From Lutjanus erythropterus (lineage: Eukaryota; Chordata; Actinopteri; Lutjaniformes; Lutjanidae): a DNA stretch of 64,000 nt. The stretch covers positions 10,708,683 to 10,772,682 of the forward strand of contig CM034603.1 of NCBI GenBank assembly GCA_020091685.1, given 5' to 3'. Below, in pieces: positions 1 through 11,454 of this stretch. Under the pieces are notes generated by a model. The model saw only the letters and a list, made by a program, of their open reading frames with translations. It ran no database searches and had not been told where the DNA came from. Position numbers and translations under genes: made by a program. Every line of letters begins with the position of its first letter. Position 1 is the first letter of the stretch.

Positions 1-1617
1 CGAGCATTTCAACTCACTCTTGATGACATATTGTGGTCATTTTATGATTTATTACAGTAAATATATTACAGATTTCTGCTAAAGGAATACAGAACAACAT
101 TTTTCCATTTTATTTATTTTAATTTGGGTAAGCAAGCGTCTTCATACTGACTAACCTCTATTCAGTTTACACAAATTAACTAATTTACTAATCTAATTTA
201 CTAAGTAGGGATTAGTTTTTTAATTCTGCAGAGCTCTGCTTAATTTTAAAACTGGATTTACTCATTTTACACCATTTTTGCTAAGCTGTGACTAGAACCA
301 ATCTTAGATTAAATTAATCTTTATCAGTGAGCCCCAGTCTATAGATTCCAAGATTCTTACTGTACTTCCAGCAGCTCCACCGCATCCAAATTCTAAAATT
401 GTTTTCAACTTATAGAGCTTTGATATTGTTGACAACTTCCACATTAGCACTGAAAGAGAGCTGTGGTTGAAACTGAAGCTTTCAATATCAGACGGTGCTG
501 TTATGACAGTAAACTGCTGTTCTGAAAGGAGCACATAAACACCATAACTCATAAAACACATCCACACACTTGTGTACTATTGATGTCTTCTCCAGAGTGC
601 TTCTGGTTAGTGTTTGATTATAGATCTTCATTAAAAAACACACCCTTAAAAGTTTTCTATTGAGTACTGGCCACCTTCCCACTGACAACAAGTTTTAGAT
701 CACGTACAGCTCCCTGCATGGCTGCGGTAGTCAGGCAGACTCCTGCATGTACAAAAAAATAAATAAATAAGCAAAGAAAGAGCATGAGTGGAAATACCCT
801 TTTGCTCATCAGCCTCTTTTCCTTCCCTTGCTGTCTTCTGAGAAAATCTAAAGGAACCTCTGGGAGAACAGCGAGCGTGGGTGAAAGAAGGGCTGGTACA
901 GCAGCCTCTATACCGCTGTTGCGGTTGTACGGACTCAAGTTGTAAAGCATGCAGATGAAGCAGCAAATGCCCATCAAATATTCATCAGTCCAGGGGAGGC
1001 AGTGCAGCTTGTAAAAGAGGATGAAACAGAGGGGGCAGGAGCAGTCACTTCGTACAGTCTCCTGTCTCTTTCCTTCTGATGCTACCTCACTACTTCTCCT
1101 TTCCTCCGCCTCACATCTCCACCACATACACACCTTTTTTTGATGGGGCCTGGAGGCTGCTTAGTCATTTAAGCCAATGCACAAAATGAATGAGAGAGCT
1201 GATGGTGATTTATGGGATTTACAACTACTTTCCTTGTCAGTATCATCTCTTCTATCTATGAATATTTGTCCATATCATTTGCAGCATGACATGTCAACTG
1301 ATTTTGCACAGATTGATGAGTACGTGAGTGTGTGTGTGTGTGAGAGAGGTGTATAATGTAGTTGTAGATGCTGAAAGGCCAGACAGACAGGCTACCTTCC
1401 CCATCGCCGGCTGCAGCGAGGAGCGGGCAGCACGGGGAGATCTCTGCGGTCGTCACCTTCCACTGCCATGGCAACGGCCTGCAAGTCACCCCGGGCGAGC
1501 TGCGCACTGCAACGCCCATTTACAGTCCGGGGCTGACTCCTGATAAGCCCTGGAGAATGTCAGAGTAAGAGTGAGGTGGACACATGGAAACAAACACTCG
1601 CACACAACCAAAACACA
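1..1617. other. Upstream non-coding DNA, no gene recognised
   Basis: AT-rich sequence with a short TG array near 1329-1342 and a GC-richer patch at 1390-1560. A 158-codon minus-strand open frame (657-1133) has no recognisable domain and is crossed by a low-complexity AAATAAATAAAT stretch. I assign no gene. Confidence 0.5.
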
Positions 1618-2075
1618 CTCTTAGAAAAGGGTACAGAAGGGTTCTTCCTGAACATCTGAGGTTCTGCTGAGGTCTTCAGAGGTTCTCACAACTATTTGGT
1701 TCTGAAGAACCCTTTTTGAAGACAGGGTCCATCAAGAGTTCTTTATTAGACTAAAAGTTTCATTAAAAACCCTTTTTTATTCAAAGGATTATTGAAAGCA
1801 TGGGTGTTAAATTCAGCCTAAACCTCAAACTGCATTTTTAAATGTAGATGTATCTACATTAACGTCTCGCTAAATAGTACACTAAACTAAACTTGGGATA
1901 ATAAAGGTGCTGGAACCTTGGTTGTGTATCATGAACCAGCTCATGCTTACACCAGTTTTGTGTTGTGTTCTACAAAGAGTTCTCTGACAGGGGTCCAGGT
2001 GGAACCTTGATAAAAGGTTGGTTCTACTATGGGGACAAGCCAAAGAAGGTCTGAACAGAGCAGGTCTTGTGATTC
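1618..2075. repeat. Old dispersed repeat rich in 'aagaaccc/gggttctt'
   Basis: Repeated runs of gggttctt, gaagaaccctttttgaa, ggttctttatt and aaccttg in both orientations match a common teleost inverted-repeat family. Boundaries are approximate and the copy is diverged. Confidence 0.45.
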
Positions 2076-2189
2076 TTGCAGTTTGTGAGGTTTGAAGTAA
2101 AAAATATGACAGTTAATGTTGGTTTGTAGTGGCCTGTTGACCTGAACGTTATAGAACTTCATTCTGTCTCCTGCACCCTTCTGTCCACT

Positions 2190-2225
2190 TGTGACACATG
2201 TTAATGCCAGGTGTAAACAGGGCCT
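2190..2225. repeat. Single end of a 'caggtgtaaa' element
   Basis: The stretch ttaatgccaggtgtaaacag matches the terminal inverted repeat of the element at 38046-38275, with the usual 'gtccacttgtga' next to it. Only one end is recognisable, so this is a relic. Confidence 0.45.
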
Positions 2226-2667
2226 TTGTTTTCTGGTTGCCTGAGCCTTATTGCATTTATAGTATCACCCACTGCTGAATTTATTCTATAGCTTCTCCAT
2301 CTGATCCTCAGTGATGTAAGACAAGATGTCAGTACAATTTATCCACTGCAGTGCTGATTGGTTCTGCAGACAGGTATGATATTCACATTAGCAGATACAA
2401 CAACAGGCTCATTATGCAATCTAGTGGAGGTGTAAGACACCTACAAAGATGAGGGATGGCAGAGAATTTCTCCTTTCCGCTGTATTCTACTTCAATTTCT
2501 ATTTTCCATTCCTATCAAATCCAAGTTTCATTTATTTGTTATTCTGCAACACAGGGCTGCACAACAAAATTGAAGTCATTGCCCCTTGAGTGTGTGTGTG
2601 AATAATGTAGTTGTGTCTGAGTTTGATAAAAGTATCCAAAGTTTTCTGGAAGGTGTGTTTACTGTCA

Positions 2668-2895
2668 AGTCAACTCAATCTTATTTAAGTAGCCCAATTT
2701 TTATTCTTCACAGCATATAACACCCTCTATCTGAGAACATCAATTCAGATGAGAAAATATTCCCTGAAACCCTTTAAGTGAAGAATAAAATAGAGCAAAC
2801 ATTGGGAAGAGCGACAGATCAACATAGTAAAGTGACAGCATGGTCATTCAGGATGATAAAATTATAAATACTGTATCAGAACCAGTGTTTCATTT
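2668..2895 (+). repeat. Dispersed teleost retroposon-like fragment
   Basis: Contains the landmarks of an abundant teleost repeat: an 'atcttatttaagtagcccaa' start, 'agcatataacaccctctatc', a gap, then 'cagatcaacatagtaaagt' and 'acagcatggtcat'. Part of the middle appears missing. I remember this family only by sequence, and think it is a retroposon 3' region. Confidence 0.5.
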
Positions 2896-3773
2896 TGAGG
2901 AAAAAGGTGAGGTTTAGTAAGAGAGAGTGTAGGAGAGATTGGGGGCAATTCTAACAGGGGAAATTGTGTAATACTTAATTCTACCAATCAGAAACAAGCT
3001 AGAGTGACGACACACTAATGCTCAGTAGGATTCTCTCTTTGTGTTAAGATGATACAAATGTATCTGTTTTATCTTGAGGTTACTGGTTAAAAATTAGCAT
3101 GAACAAACTATGCTAATATATGTGGTGCTAGCTAGCGAGACCCAACCCACAATGTAAGCACCCTGTTTTTGTGCTGACATACTTTTCTGTTAGAAAATAA
3201 ACATATTCAACTAAACTTAAGTGTAAAATTACTTTTAACTCAATTTTGCAAAGGTAGAAGCAGCTGTTTTCTTTGAATGCAGGCAATACCTGACAACTAC
3301 AAGAATATGAATCATGTACAAAACAAAATTTATTAACATTATTAGATACTACAGCAGTAATGTGATTACTTTGAGGCATGCTTTTATTAATTTAATTTAT
3401 TCTTATTTCAGGTGGGTTAATTAGATTTATTTTTGAAGTGTTACCATTGCTCTCACTTCTTCTTGTCCTTATTGGTGAAAATATATCAATTGTTTTACTA
3501 ATTAGTGCATATGTGCACTACATATTATTAATGTTCCACTTGCCCCTGGTTTCCCCTACAGTTTTAGGACGCGTGATAATGCCCATTGTTTTGTAATGAA
3601 ATATTTAATGGTTATGTGCCCACATACACTGTACATATAGTATTCAATAGTATAACATATACACATGTATATATGTTGTAGGTCTCTCCCTTATTCACTC
3701 TATGCTATTGTATTCTAATTTTAGACTCAGTCTAATTGACAGACTGATCCTCCATCCTCATCACTGAGAGCCC

Positions 3774-3821
3774 TTCATCATCACCATCATCATTATCTCA
3801 TCATCATCACCACCACCACCC
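3774..3821. repeat. ATC/ACC trinucleotide tract
   Basis: Tandem cat/cac units with a few interruptions at the upstream edge of the promoter region. Confidence 0.8.
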
Positions 3822-4369
3822 TCGCTTTTCTTCCTACGGGCGCTACTTTCAGCACCGGACAGCTCCCGTCTTTCCCACGCTCCGCCCACCTCCGGCAGAC
3901 TGGCAGTGAGAAACAACCACACACACCGGTGGGCGACACTTGAGGTGGCCTATTAGGGTTTTATTGGGAGGGACGGAACTTCAAGAACAATTTGCTCCGT
4001 TACCCGTCATCCTACTCCTCTCACATGGATCTCTCCGAGAAGGAGTAGAAAGACACCGTGAGCGCTCGGTTCATAACGTCGCTTCATGTGGATGAATGGA
4101 TCGCGGGCCGGTGAGGAGTCAGTGTTGTTTTTTTATGAGTTAGGAGGCTGGAGAGCGTCTGTTGTGTGCAGCTGTTTGGATCAGATACTGTAAAACGGAA
4201 GAGAAGAAGAAGAGGAAGAAGAGAGGGAAAGTCTGCGTTTTCTGTGGCGCGGACAAAAGATGCAAAGGATGAGAAGTGGGGAGCCTTCATCGTTGAAACT
4301 GAGGACATTGTCTGGTGTGTGTGCGTCTTAAAGTGTCTCCATTCCAGAAGAAAGACAGAGGCTTTGGTT

Positions 4370-4420
4370 ATGCTCGCCGCACTTTGCCAAGTGTCCACGG
4401 TTTCTTGTCTGCGCCTGTGA
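4370..4420 (+). CDS. Short upstream ORF in gpr158 leader
   Basis: An ATG at 4370 opens a 16-codon frame (MLAALCQVSTVSCLRL) that stops at 4418-4420, 11 bases before the receptor start codon and out of frame with it. The -3 base is G, so initiation is plausible. Such a leader ORF could lower receptor translation or require reinitiation. This assumes transcription starts upstream of 4370, which is likely but unproven. Conservation in other fish is not known to me. Confidence 0.35.
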   Translation: MLAALCQVSTVSCLRL

Positions 4421-4431
4421 AAAGGAACGAC

Positions 4432-5279
4432 ATGGCTCTCCTGGTCGTCCCGCTGCTCCTGCAGACAGGGCTTGTTTTGGGGTCGAACTACGGTTATGTG
4501 GAGTGGTCGGATAACGACAGAGATGACAAGCACCCGCCGGTGTTCAGCACCCAAAACATCAACAGGGAGCCGCCCCACCACCCGACCTACTCCTCAGTAC
4601 CTGCCACGGAGCGCGCCGTGGTGGCGCACAAAATCGAGGAGGACCTGCCGCGGGTGGTGACCGCCTTCCTGCACACCGGGGACTCCTCGGCGCTGAGGCA
4701 GGTCAACTGCTCCCGGAGGTACGAGCTCAGCAGCCTGCGAGGCGGCCTGCACGTCGCCTCTCATTACTCCCTGCACAGCATCCTGGACACCGTAGCGCAC
4801 GCCACAAACTTCCTGAACATGATCCTGCAGGCCAACAGGTCCAGGGAGCACACCGTGCGCAGGGACATCCACTGGTACCACGCTCTGGTCCAAAGCATCC
4901 TCGAGGGGGACCCCAAAATCCACCGGGCGGTGGTGACCTTCCACGCCGAGGAGCCGACGCCGGGGCCCCATGTTTTCCTCCAGGCGACCAGGACCGAGAA
5001 GGAGGTGGTGCTGCAGGACCTGTCCAGCTCCGCGCACCGGCACCTGAAGAGCAGGAGCCCGGAGTCCGACTGGTTTACTGAGTTCAGGGACGGCAGGAGA
5101 CACGCACACACGCACAGGAGAGTCCAGGAGGCAGGTGGGAGTTACCTCCTGGACAAGAACCAGATCAAGTGGTCGGCTCCTTATCTAGAGTGTGAACACG
5201 GGGCGTTTGTGCCTCACTGGCTGCTCACCCTGTCTGCCGGCTTCTATGGACTGAAGAGCAACTCTGCACCGGAGTTCAG
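4432..5279 (+). CDS. gpr158: gpr158 exon 1: signal peptide and Cache domain
   Basis: Encodes residues 1-282 plus two bases of codon 283. The ATG is in a strong context (GACATGG) and is followed at once by a hydrophobic signal peptide (about residues 1-17, MALLVVPLLLQTGLVLG), which decides the start. A low-complexity, poorly conserved stretch follows (18-60), then the Cache-type extracellular domain from about 65. N-glycosylation sequons lie at N92 (NCS) and N135 (NRS). S137-R138 and Y251/E253 (in PYLEC) correspond to glycine-contact residues S172-R173, Y269 and E271 of human GPR158. The region 205-240 is His/Arg-rich and is variable in the family. The exon ends ...ccggagttcAG|gtgaga, phase 2. 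A frame read past the donor meets TGA at once. Base composition is much more GC-rich than the flanking introns. Confidence 0.95.
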
Positions 5280-5536
5280 GTGAGAGGAAGAGTGTCAAAG
5301 AGACAGAGAGAGGGCAAAACAAGCAGTTTCTATTGGATACGTTTTGTGACAGAAATTTTTGCCTTTTATGCTGAACAAAATATAAACACAACACTTTTGT
5401 TTTTATTCCAACTTTTCATGAGTTGAAGTTTATCTCAAATTATACTTCATACATTAATCAAATTCCGTGCTAGAAAACACTTATCTTTTGCCAAAATAAT
5501 CCATCCATAAACAGGTCTGGCATAGAAATGCTGATT

Positions 5537-6010
5537 AAAGGGATAGTTAACCCAAAAATGAAAATTCAGTCATTATCAACTCAGCCTCATGTTGATTGAA
5601 GGTAAGGTTTGTTGGAGTTTCAAGGGAAAACAGCATTGCAGAATCTCCCAAACAATGAGGGTGAAGGGTGATCAGTTTTCAAATGTAAGAAAATAACCTA
5701 ATAAAAAATTTAAAATACCTCTATATTTCTCATCTGTTGTAATTCAATTCTCCTAAAGCCCTGACTGACTGACTTGAAAGACATCATTTACACCATGTTC
5801 TTAGCCTAAATCTTCACTGTAGATCCCTGTTCATGTATGTGTGCACACAGTCTGAACTGTGTGTGTGTGGTGTGATGAGGACTGGGATTACAGCAGACAA
5901 GCAGTCTTTGTTTTTTTTCCAGTTGTTTTTATAGGTTTAAAAACTGGTCACCCTTAACTTCAATTGCGTTGGGAGATTCTGCAACACTCTTTTGCTGTTA
6001 AACCTCAGCA
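5537..6010. mobile_element. Inverted-repeat MITE inserted in transposon copy A
   Basis: Opens with ttaaagggatagttaaccc and shares 'aacagcattgcagaatctcc' and 'agatccctgttcatgt' with the cleaner copy at 32202-32517. An inverted second copy of the same arm lies at about 5935-6005 (gggagattctgcaacactct), so the segment can fold on itself. The right terminus is blurred by TG repeats. Confidence 0.6.
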
Positions 6011-6145
6011 GTGGGCTAGAAAAAATGGATTTCTGAGTCCTGTCATATAGACTTTCATCAGTTATGGGTGCTGTTTAAAAATTAAAACACAACTCCCATG
6101 ACCCCTTGCTACTATGTCATCAAACTACATCTTTTGTTATTGTTT

Positions 6146-6149
<4 letters not shown>

Positions 6150-6195
<46 letters not shown>
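6150..6195. repeat. (GA)n array, about 23 copies
   Basis: Uninterrupted GA dinucleotides inside transposon copy A. Confidence 0.95.
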
Positions 6196-6200
<5 letters not shown>

Positions 6201-7785
6201 CTCGCAGCAGAATTTGTATTGTGTGTGTAAATTTTGATGATTTCACAAGTGTGCCTTGGACTGGTCACAATGAAAGGCTACCTTTAAATGTTAAAGTTTA
6301 TTGTGCACTAAACTATGGCTATTTCACATTCGTATATACCATTTTTATCCTCAGGAGGGCAAAGTGATGAACCACCTTACTCTGCCTCTGATTGGCTTAA
6401 CCTGATATTCTTATCCTAACCCTAACCAATCACTCCTCGTGCCTCGGGTTGGGCATCAAGAACCAAATGAGAATCAATTCTAAAATTACAATTCCAACGG
6501 GATCATTAAGAAATTCAACTTTAAATTCTGCTTGTTGACACAAATTTCACTTGTGCTAGTTTCAAATTAGACCATGTACTGCAAACACCTACTGTATGTC
6601 AACCTGTCAGTGTGTGTCCATAAACATGCAAGTTGAATGTATCCATGTCTTCCCAATCCTCATGCTAGTAGTTCCATTATTTTCAGTTAACAACCAGACT
6701 TAGCAACCAGCTGTTGCTAAGTTGCTTGACAAGTGGGTGAATAGCACAGATTGTGTGAGTCTTCAATCAATCACCTCAACAGGAAACAGGAAAATAGCCT
6801 CAATGAACCCCAAAATCTTCAATAAACCAGAGAAGAAACCACTGTTGCTATGTTATCTAGCTCATGTTAGTTTAGTTCAGCGTTTATCTGTAGTAATTAG
6901 CATTTCACACAACTCTGCTGAGAAAAAGGCAGGAGGAAGCTCAAAGAATCTGAATCGAGAATCGTTAAAATCATTAAATGTCTAACCCTACTCATGCCTA
7001 AACCTAACCAACCCAACCAATGAAGGCAACGAGTCGTAACCTACCAGAGAAAGAGTCATGACTTTGCCCCCTTGGGAAAAAAATGCTCTTCCACTGAATG
7101 TTTTTTTTCTTTAAGATCAAACTGCACATTTTATAGTGGCCTTTTATTGTGACCAGTCCCAGACACACCTGTGCAATGTGCAATGATCCAGCTGTTTAAT
7201 CAGCATCTATATAAGCCACATCTGTCAGGTGGATGGGTTATCTTGGCAAAAGAGAAGTGCTCAGTAACTAATTTTTAACAGATTTTTGAACAACATTTGA
7301 AAGGAATAAACCGCTTGAGTGCACAGAAGAGGTCTTAGATTTTTTACTTCAACTCATGAAAAATGGAAGAAAAACGAAAGTGCTGTGTTTTTATTTTTGC
7401 TGAGTGTATTAAGGCATTCCCCACCTTTTAGCCTACAAACACACACTATACTTGAACACTGGAAAGACTATTAAACAATGGACTCCAGCTATTAAAATCA
7501 GTTCACAACAGCCAACCAGAACTAAAAGGCTCATGTTTGATTGACAGTAATTCACTGTGCAACTTCATGTAAATATGGAACCTGATCAACTGCAGCCTTG
7601 ATGTGAGAAACAGATGGTGTAAAAAAGGCTTCACAGACACAGGTAGACCTTTCTCATTTAATATGCTCGCCTGTCAAAGCACAGCTGTGCATCTCTGCTG
7701 CTGCATCCCGCCATCTAATGAACACTGCAGCTTTTACACTGTATCTTTGTTGCTGAAGGGATCTATACAAACTGGTTGTTTTTTT

Positions 7786-7791
<6 letters not shown>

Positions 7792-7820
<29 letters not shown>
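7792..7820. repeat. (TG)n array
   Basis: Uninterrupted TG dinucleotides in intron 1. Confidence 0.9.
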
Positions 7821-7823
<3 letters not shown>

Positions 7824-8059
7824 ACAGCAGTTAGGTGCATAAAATCACCCTAGGATCTCCTGTTTCAAGGCTGCAGTCCAGGAGTGTCTCAAAAAGATCA
7901 ATTAAATCATGAATAAACAATGAAAGATCACAAACTGCAATATGAAGCCACTCTGAATTGCAGGTGCACTAAACCTTTTCATCTGTCTGAATAGAGGTGT
8001 ATCATGCACCACTGTAGGACTCCATTTCCAAAATAATGGATTCGATAATTGGATTCCCT

Positions 8060-8486
8060 CGTAGCAGATAAAATATGATAAATGCCCTGCTCAGTGGCCC
8101 AATGTCCACAACATTGTGATGAAGTGCTTCTACAGTGTACCTCCAGTGGAGAAAACATGATAAATTGCCTTCGAGAGTACACTTAATGCCATATAGAGTG
8201 CTCTTCCAGTGAAGAAAACATATTAAAATGCCCTCAAGAGTGTCCCTGCAGTGGAGAAAATGTCATTAAGTGCCCTCTAGAGTGTCTTTCCACTGGACAA
8301 AATGTGATTAAGTGCCCTGTAGAGTGGCCTTCTAATGGAAAAAACATGATAAAGTGCCCCCTCTTCCAGTGGAGTAACAAGATAAAGTGCCCTCTAGAGT
8401 ACCCTTTTAGAGGAGGAAACGTGATAAAGCGCCCTCTAGGCTGCCCTTACAGTGGGCAAAAGGTGATAAAGTGCTTTCAGTGGTGA
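8060..8486 (+). repeat. 42-bp minisatellite
   Basis: About nine to ten diverged tandem units recognisable by 'gataaagtgccctctagagt' and 'ccagtggagaaaacatgata'. The landmark recurs near 8078, 8118, 8159, 8221, 8264, 8306, 8348, 8381, 8423 and 8465, mostly 42 bases apart. Because 42 is a multiple of three, one plus frame stays open from 8304 to 8486 and repeats an 'IKCPL' motif. I regard the frame as a by-product of the period. Confidence 0.9.
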
Positions 8487-8859
8487 TGGTGCCACATGGC
8501 ATACAGCTGGCCCTGAGACTCAAACAGCCTGAGTCCGCCACTGTCACACCAAGACGTCCACTTCAATACCATCACACAACCCAGCTGGAAGTGCCAGCTC
8601 AGTGAAACCTGTAAAGAAACAAGAGACGGTTTGTCCTTGGTGCAAAAAACTTTCTCAATTTCTGGAGCCAAAATTCCACCACAAACTCACACCCACATCT
8701 ACTGACACCTCCAGCAACATGTTTTGTAAAAATCCACCTTAAACTAGTGAATAAACAGGATAAAATGAATGTGGGTGACATTTTGTTTGGATGACACATA
8801 AATCTTGCTCAGTGGTTTGTAGGCAGCAGTGTGTCGTGCTTGTGATTTCGGCCTCAGGT

Positions 8860-9290
8860 TGGCACGCATCCACCTTGTTGACGTGTCCCTGAGCAAAGTG
8901 CTGCATCACTACCTGCTCCAGGGACAGTCGCTCTCGTGTTATGGAGCTTGTGATGCGGCCAGGAGCTGCTCTGGATATTTTTTGGGGAGTTGTACTGCGG
9001 TCATTGTTATCGCTGCACAGCATCGGGGAGGACTGCGGAGTTACCACAGAATCAGTTTGATCAGAAACATCATGGTCTGTAAGAGAGAGATTTACTGTTC
9101 AGTTTCAATTTTCTGTAACAGCTCACAGATTTCTGGCTCTGATGCTCTGTCTCCAGAAAAAAAAAAGACGTACTGCCTGTCTGGGATATTGCCTGTCTAA
9201 AATCATCAACGTGCAGTGATGAGGATGTTGAACTAGCTGAGAGAAATGGGAGATCTGCTGGTGTCACTTGCCTTAAGCGTCTGTAAATGT
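8860..9290 (-). other. Minus-strand exon-like block, function unknown
   Basis: On the minus strand two short GC-richer open segments are each bounded by splice-like signals. The first (about 9287-9181) follows 'aacatttacag' and reads RLRQVTPADLPFL...FRQAISQTG, ending before gtacgt. The second (from about 9084 down) follows ctctctcttacag and reads HDVSDQTDSVVTPQSSP...RERLSLEQVVMQHF. The phases fit (one base plus two). A further acceptor-like ctcttgtttctttacag lies near 8610. I recognise no domain. It may be a relic of a nested gene, a decayed transposon gene, or chance. Confidence 0.25.
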
Positions 9291-9303
9291 TACATTTAAT
9301 TAA

Positions 9304-9330
9304 ATGAATGCATTCAGTGAATGCATTCAT
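9304..9330. repeat. 27-base near-perfect palindrome
   Basis: 'atgaatgcattca' and its reverse complement are separated by a single base (g). Each half itself contains the 12-base palindrome tgaatgcattca. Possible homeodomain/POU-like site by content, but unproven. Confidence 0.7.
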
Positions 9331-11454
9331 AATCAATCAATTGACTATTTAAGCTCAGCCAAAGGCTCTTTGAGTCAGTGTTAAACAGACCGACATTTTA
9401 TAAATCACTGTGATTTGTGACAGAGGAAGAAGAAGAAGAAAAAGTCAGATAGAGAAAAGAAAGTCCTGGTCACTGCTTCTGCAATATAGAACAATATTTT
9501 TTTGTTATATCCTTCCTGTTATGCTGTTGCTTGCACACTGTAATATTTTCCCATTGATAGTCTCCAATTCACGAATGTCAGTTTAATATTAAGGTTTCAG
9601 ACATACTAATAAATCCCACACACTGTGTCGCGTCCTAAATATGTTAGTAAGGAATTTCAGACGCAGCCAGTGGCTGAGTGTTGACTAATGCTAGTAAGCC
9701 AACCAAGACAGCAAAAGCAGTCCAGTTACGCCTCGCTTAAAGTTTTGTTGTTCATGTTAAGTTACACTGTTTAGATGCTAGCTGCAGGCGTGCTAATTTT
9801 AGCTGCAGCTCCTGTAGGGGATTTAGCTCTTGGCTTATGGTAATGGTGTAATATTTAGATGTACTGTATTTTGTGTTTGGCAAGAGCCAGTCAGCTTTAA
9901 GAGTAGCTACTGTCAGTAGGGTTGGGTCAGTAAGGTTGGGTCGTCCATTGCCACTGGCTGACAGTCATTGACCACTGTGCTCTCTACCATCGTAAGATTG
10001 TGATTTAAAAGCCTTCTTTATTTGAGTGTGTCCCCTCTGAGTTGGCGTAAGGCAGTAAGTTGTTGGCAAAGTTCAGTTTTTGACATGTGGGAGAGGGAAA
10101 AAAAAAAAGTTGCTGCTGCTTTTCATTGCGCTATGTCACCATGTCCTGTTTATTTTCTTATTAAACCATCCAAGTTAGGCGATCCCAAGACGATTCCGAG
10201 ACTGTTTGGACTGTTTCTTTCTTAGCTCAGTGGTGAGTTGCTTTTTCTGCTATTGAACAGCACTCCTGATACATCCACCAATGATATCATCGTCCATTGG
10301 CATGTTTTACTGTGGACATTGTCATTAGGATTTGTACTAAATACTTAAATAACCCAGCACCAAGTAGTATCAAAACTTCTCCAGTCAAACGATACGTACG
10401 TTTGATTCTTTTTGTACCTGGATCTAGAAAAAATAAATATTTGTGTAGTTTCTGGTTTTCTCTCAGACCATTTGAATTACATTATACTTAAAGGTTTTTG
10501 TGAAACTTTTACTCAGTGAGGCCTAAAATAAACTGCCTATCCCAGCTTTAAGTTAACACAATCTTAACAGCTACTGAGATTGTATGTCAACATCACCAAC
10601 ACAGCTGAGAAAATTTCACCTGCTGATGAACCCCATATCCTATAGTTGAAAGCTCCAGAAAAAAATGTAGTAAGTTGGAATATTTTATCAAACTACTATC
10701 TCAAGCCTAAGCACTGACTTGCTAATGTGCAGACTTTAAGTAATTTGGCACTTGTCAGCAACAGTTATGATGTCAGCAGAGGGAGCCAACTTAGCAGGGA
10801 ACATAATGAAGTGGTTGTTCAAGACCAGAGTGTGTCATGTAGAAAAGATATAGTCTCTAATTCAGTACATCGCTTGGCTGTAGCTACTGAGCCAGATGCA
10901 TGCTGTTCTCCTTCTCACTCTTCCTCCTGTAATGTGACTTGCGGTTTTCTTCCACTCATCTCAGTCCTGTGGTGACATTTCTCTGAATAGAAAGTCGGTT
11001 GGCTCTGGACAGAAAAGCATAAGCTAGTGCAGATGATGCCGTCAGTTCCACAATGTCTTCTCCTTTCTGCCTCAAAGCAAACTGTTTCTCATCTCTTTTT
11101 TCCTGTCTCACTGTGCTTCCAGACCAAATGTAAAACTCTACATGAAGAGATGCCACTAGCTGAAAGTGTAAATGATAGTTGCAGATTTGAAGTAGACTCA
11201 TGAGGTAGGGAGAGACAGACTGCCTCGAGGCACAGCTGGACGCTGCATTGTTAGCATTCAGTAGGACTGGTAAAGGTGATGTGATTATTTGAGGCTACAG
11301 TGGGTTCTCAGACGGTTTTAAAGGTGCGACAGGTACCATTTGACACATGTAAATTAGAGCCACAATGATGTTGAAACATCACAACAGATACAAGCAATAA
11401 ATGATGCCATCACTCTGAAGACTCTGGCTTCCTCCGCCATCAAAAATATGTATG

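Larger units (their letters stand above)
3774..4431 (+). promoter_or_regulatory. gpr158: gpr158 promoter region and 5' UTR
   Basis: Sequence shifts from AT-rich upstream DNA to a GC- and CpG-richer stretch that continues into exon 1, as expected of a CpG-type promoter. An ATC/ACC trinucleotide tract (about 3774-3821) sits at its left edge, followed by a GC-box-like 'ctccgcccacc' near 3881. I see no convincing TATA box. The transcription start cannot be fixed from sequence. Out-of-frame ATGs occur in the probable leader, for example near 4025, 4086 and 4370. The first ATG in the receptor frame is 4432; upstream in that frame the run opens only with GTG codons. Confidence 0.6.
5369..7408. mobile_element. 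Long inverted-repeat DNA transposon, copy A (non-autonomous)
   Basis: The left end (tgaacaaaatataaacacaa ... catgagttgaag) and right end (cttcaactcatgaaaaatgg ... tttttgctgagtg) are imperfect inverted repeats of about 60 bases. A second inner inverted pair contains 'tcaggagggcaaagt' and 'agtcatgactttgccc'. Copies B (11672-12152) and C (42637-43787) share ends and inner motifs. The copy is enlarged by an insertion (5537 to about 6010) and a GA array. No transposase frame survives. I recognise the ends as a common teleost family but do not name its superfamily. Confidence 0.7.

Noticed and set aside
657-1133. 158-codon minus-strand frame upstream of the gene
   Set aside because: Crosses a low-complexity AAATAAAT stretch and shows no domain or splice context; not supported as a gene.
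4084-4581. 165-codon minus-strand frame over the promoter and exon 1 start
   Set aside because: Overlaps the 5' UTR and signal peptide antisense, Ser/Thr/Leu-rich without domain; no evidence of an antisense gene.
4594-5115. 173-codon minus-strand frame opposite exon 1
   Set aside because: It is the antisense shadow of the GC-rich receptor exon: Gly/Arg/Val-rich, no domain, and fully explained by codon bias of gpr158.
8060-8486. CRISPR-like array
   Set aside because: Units are diverged and contiguous without unique spacers, in an intron of a vertebrate gene; it is a minisatellite.
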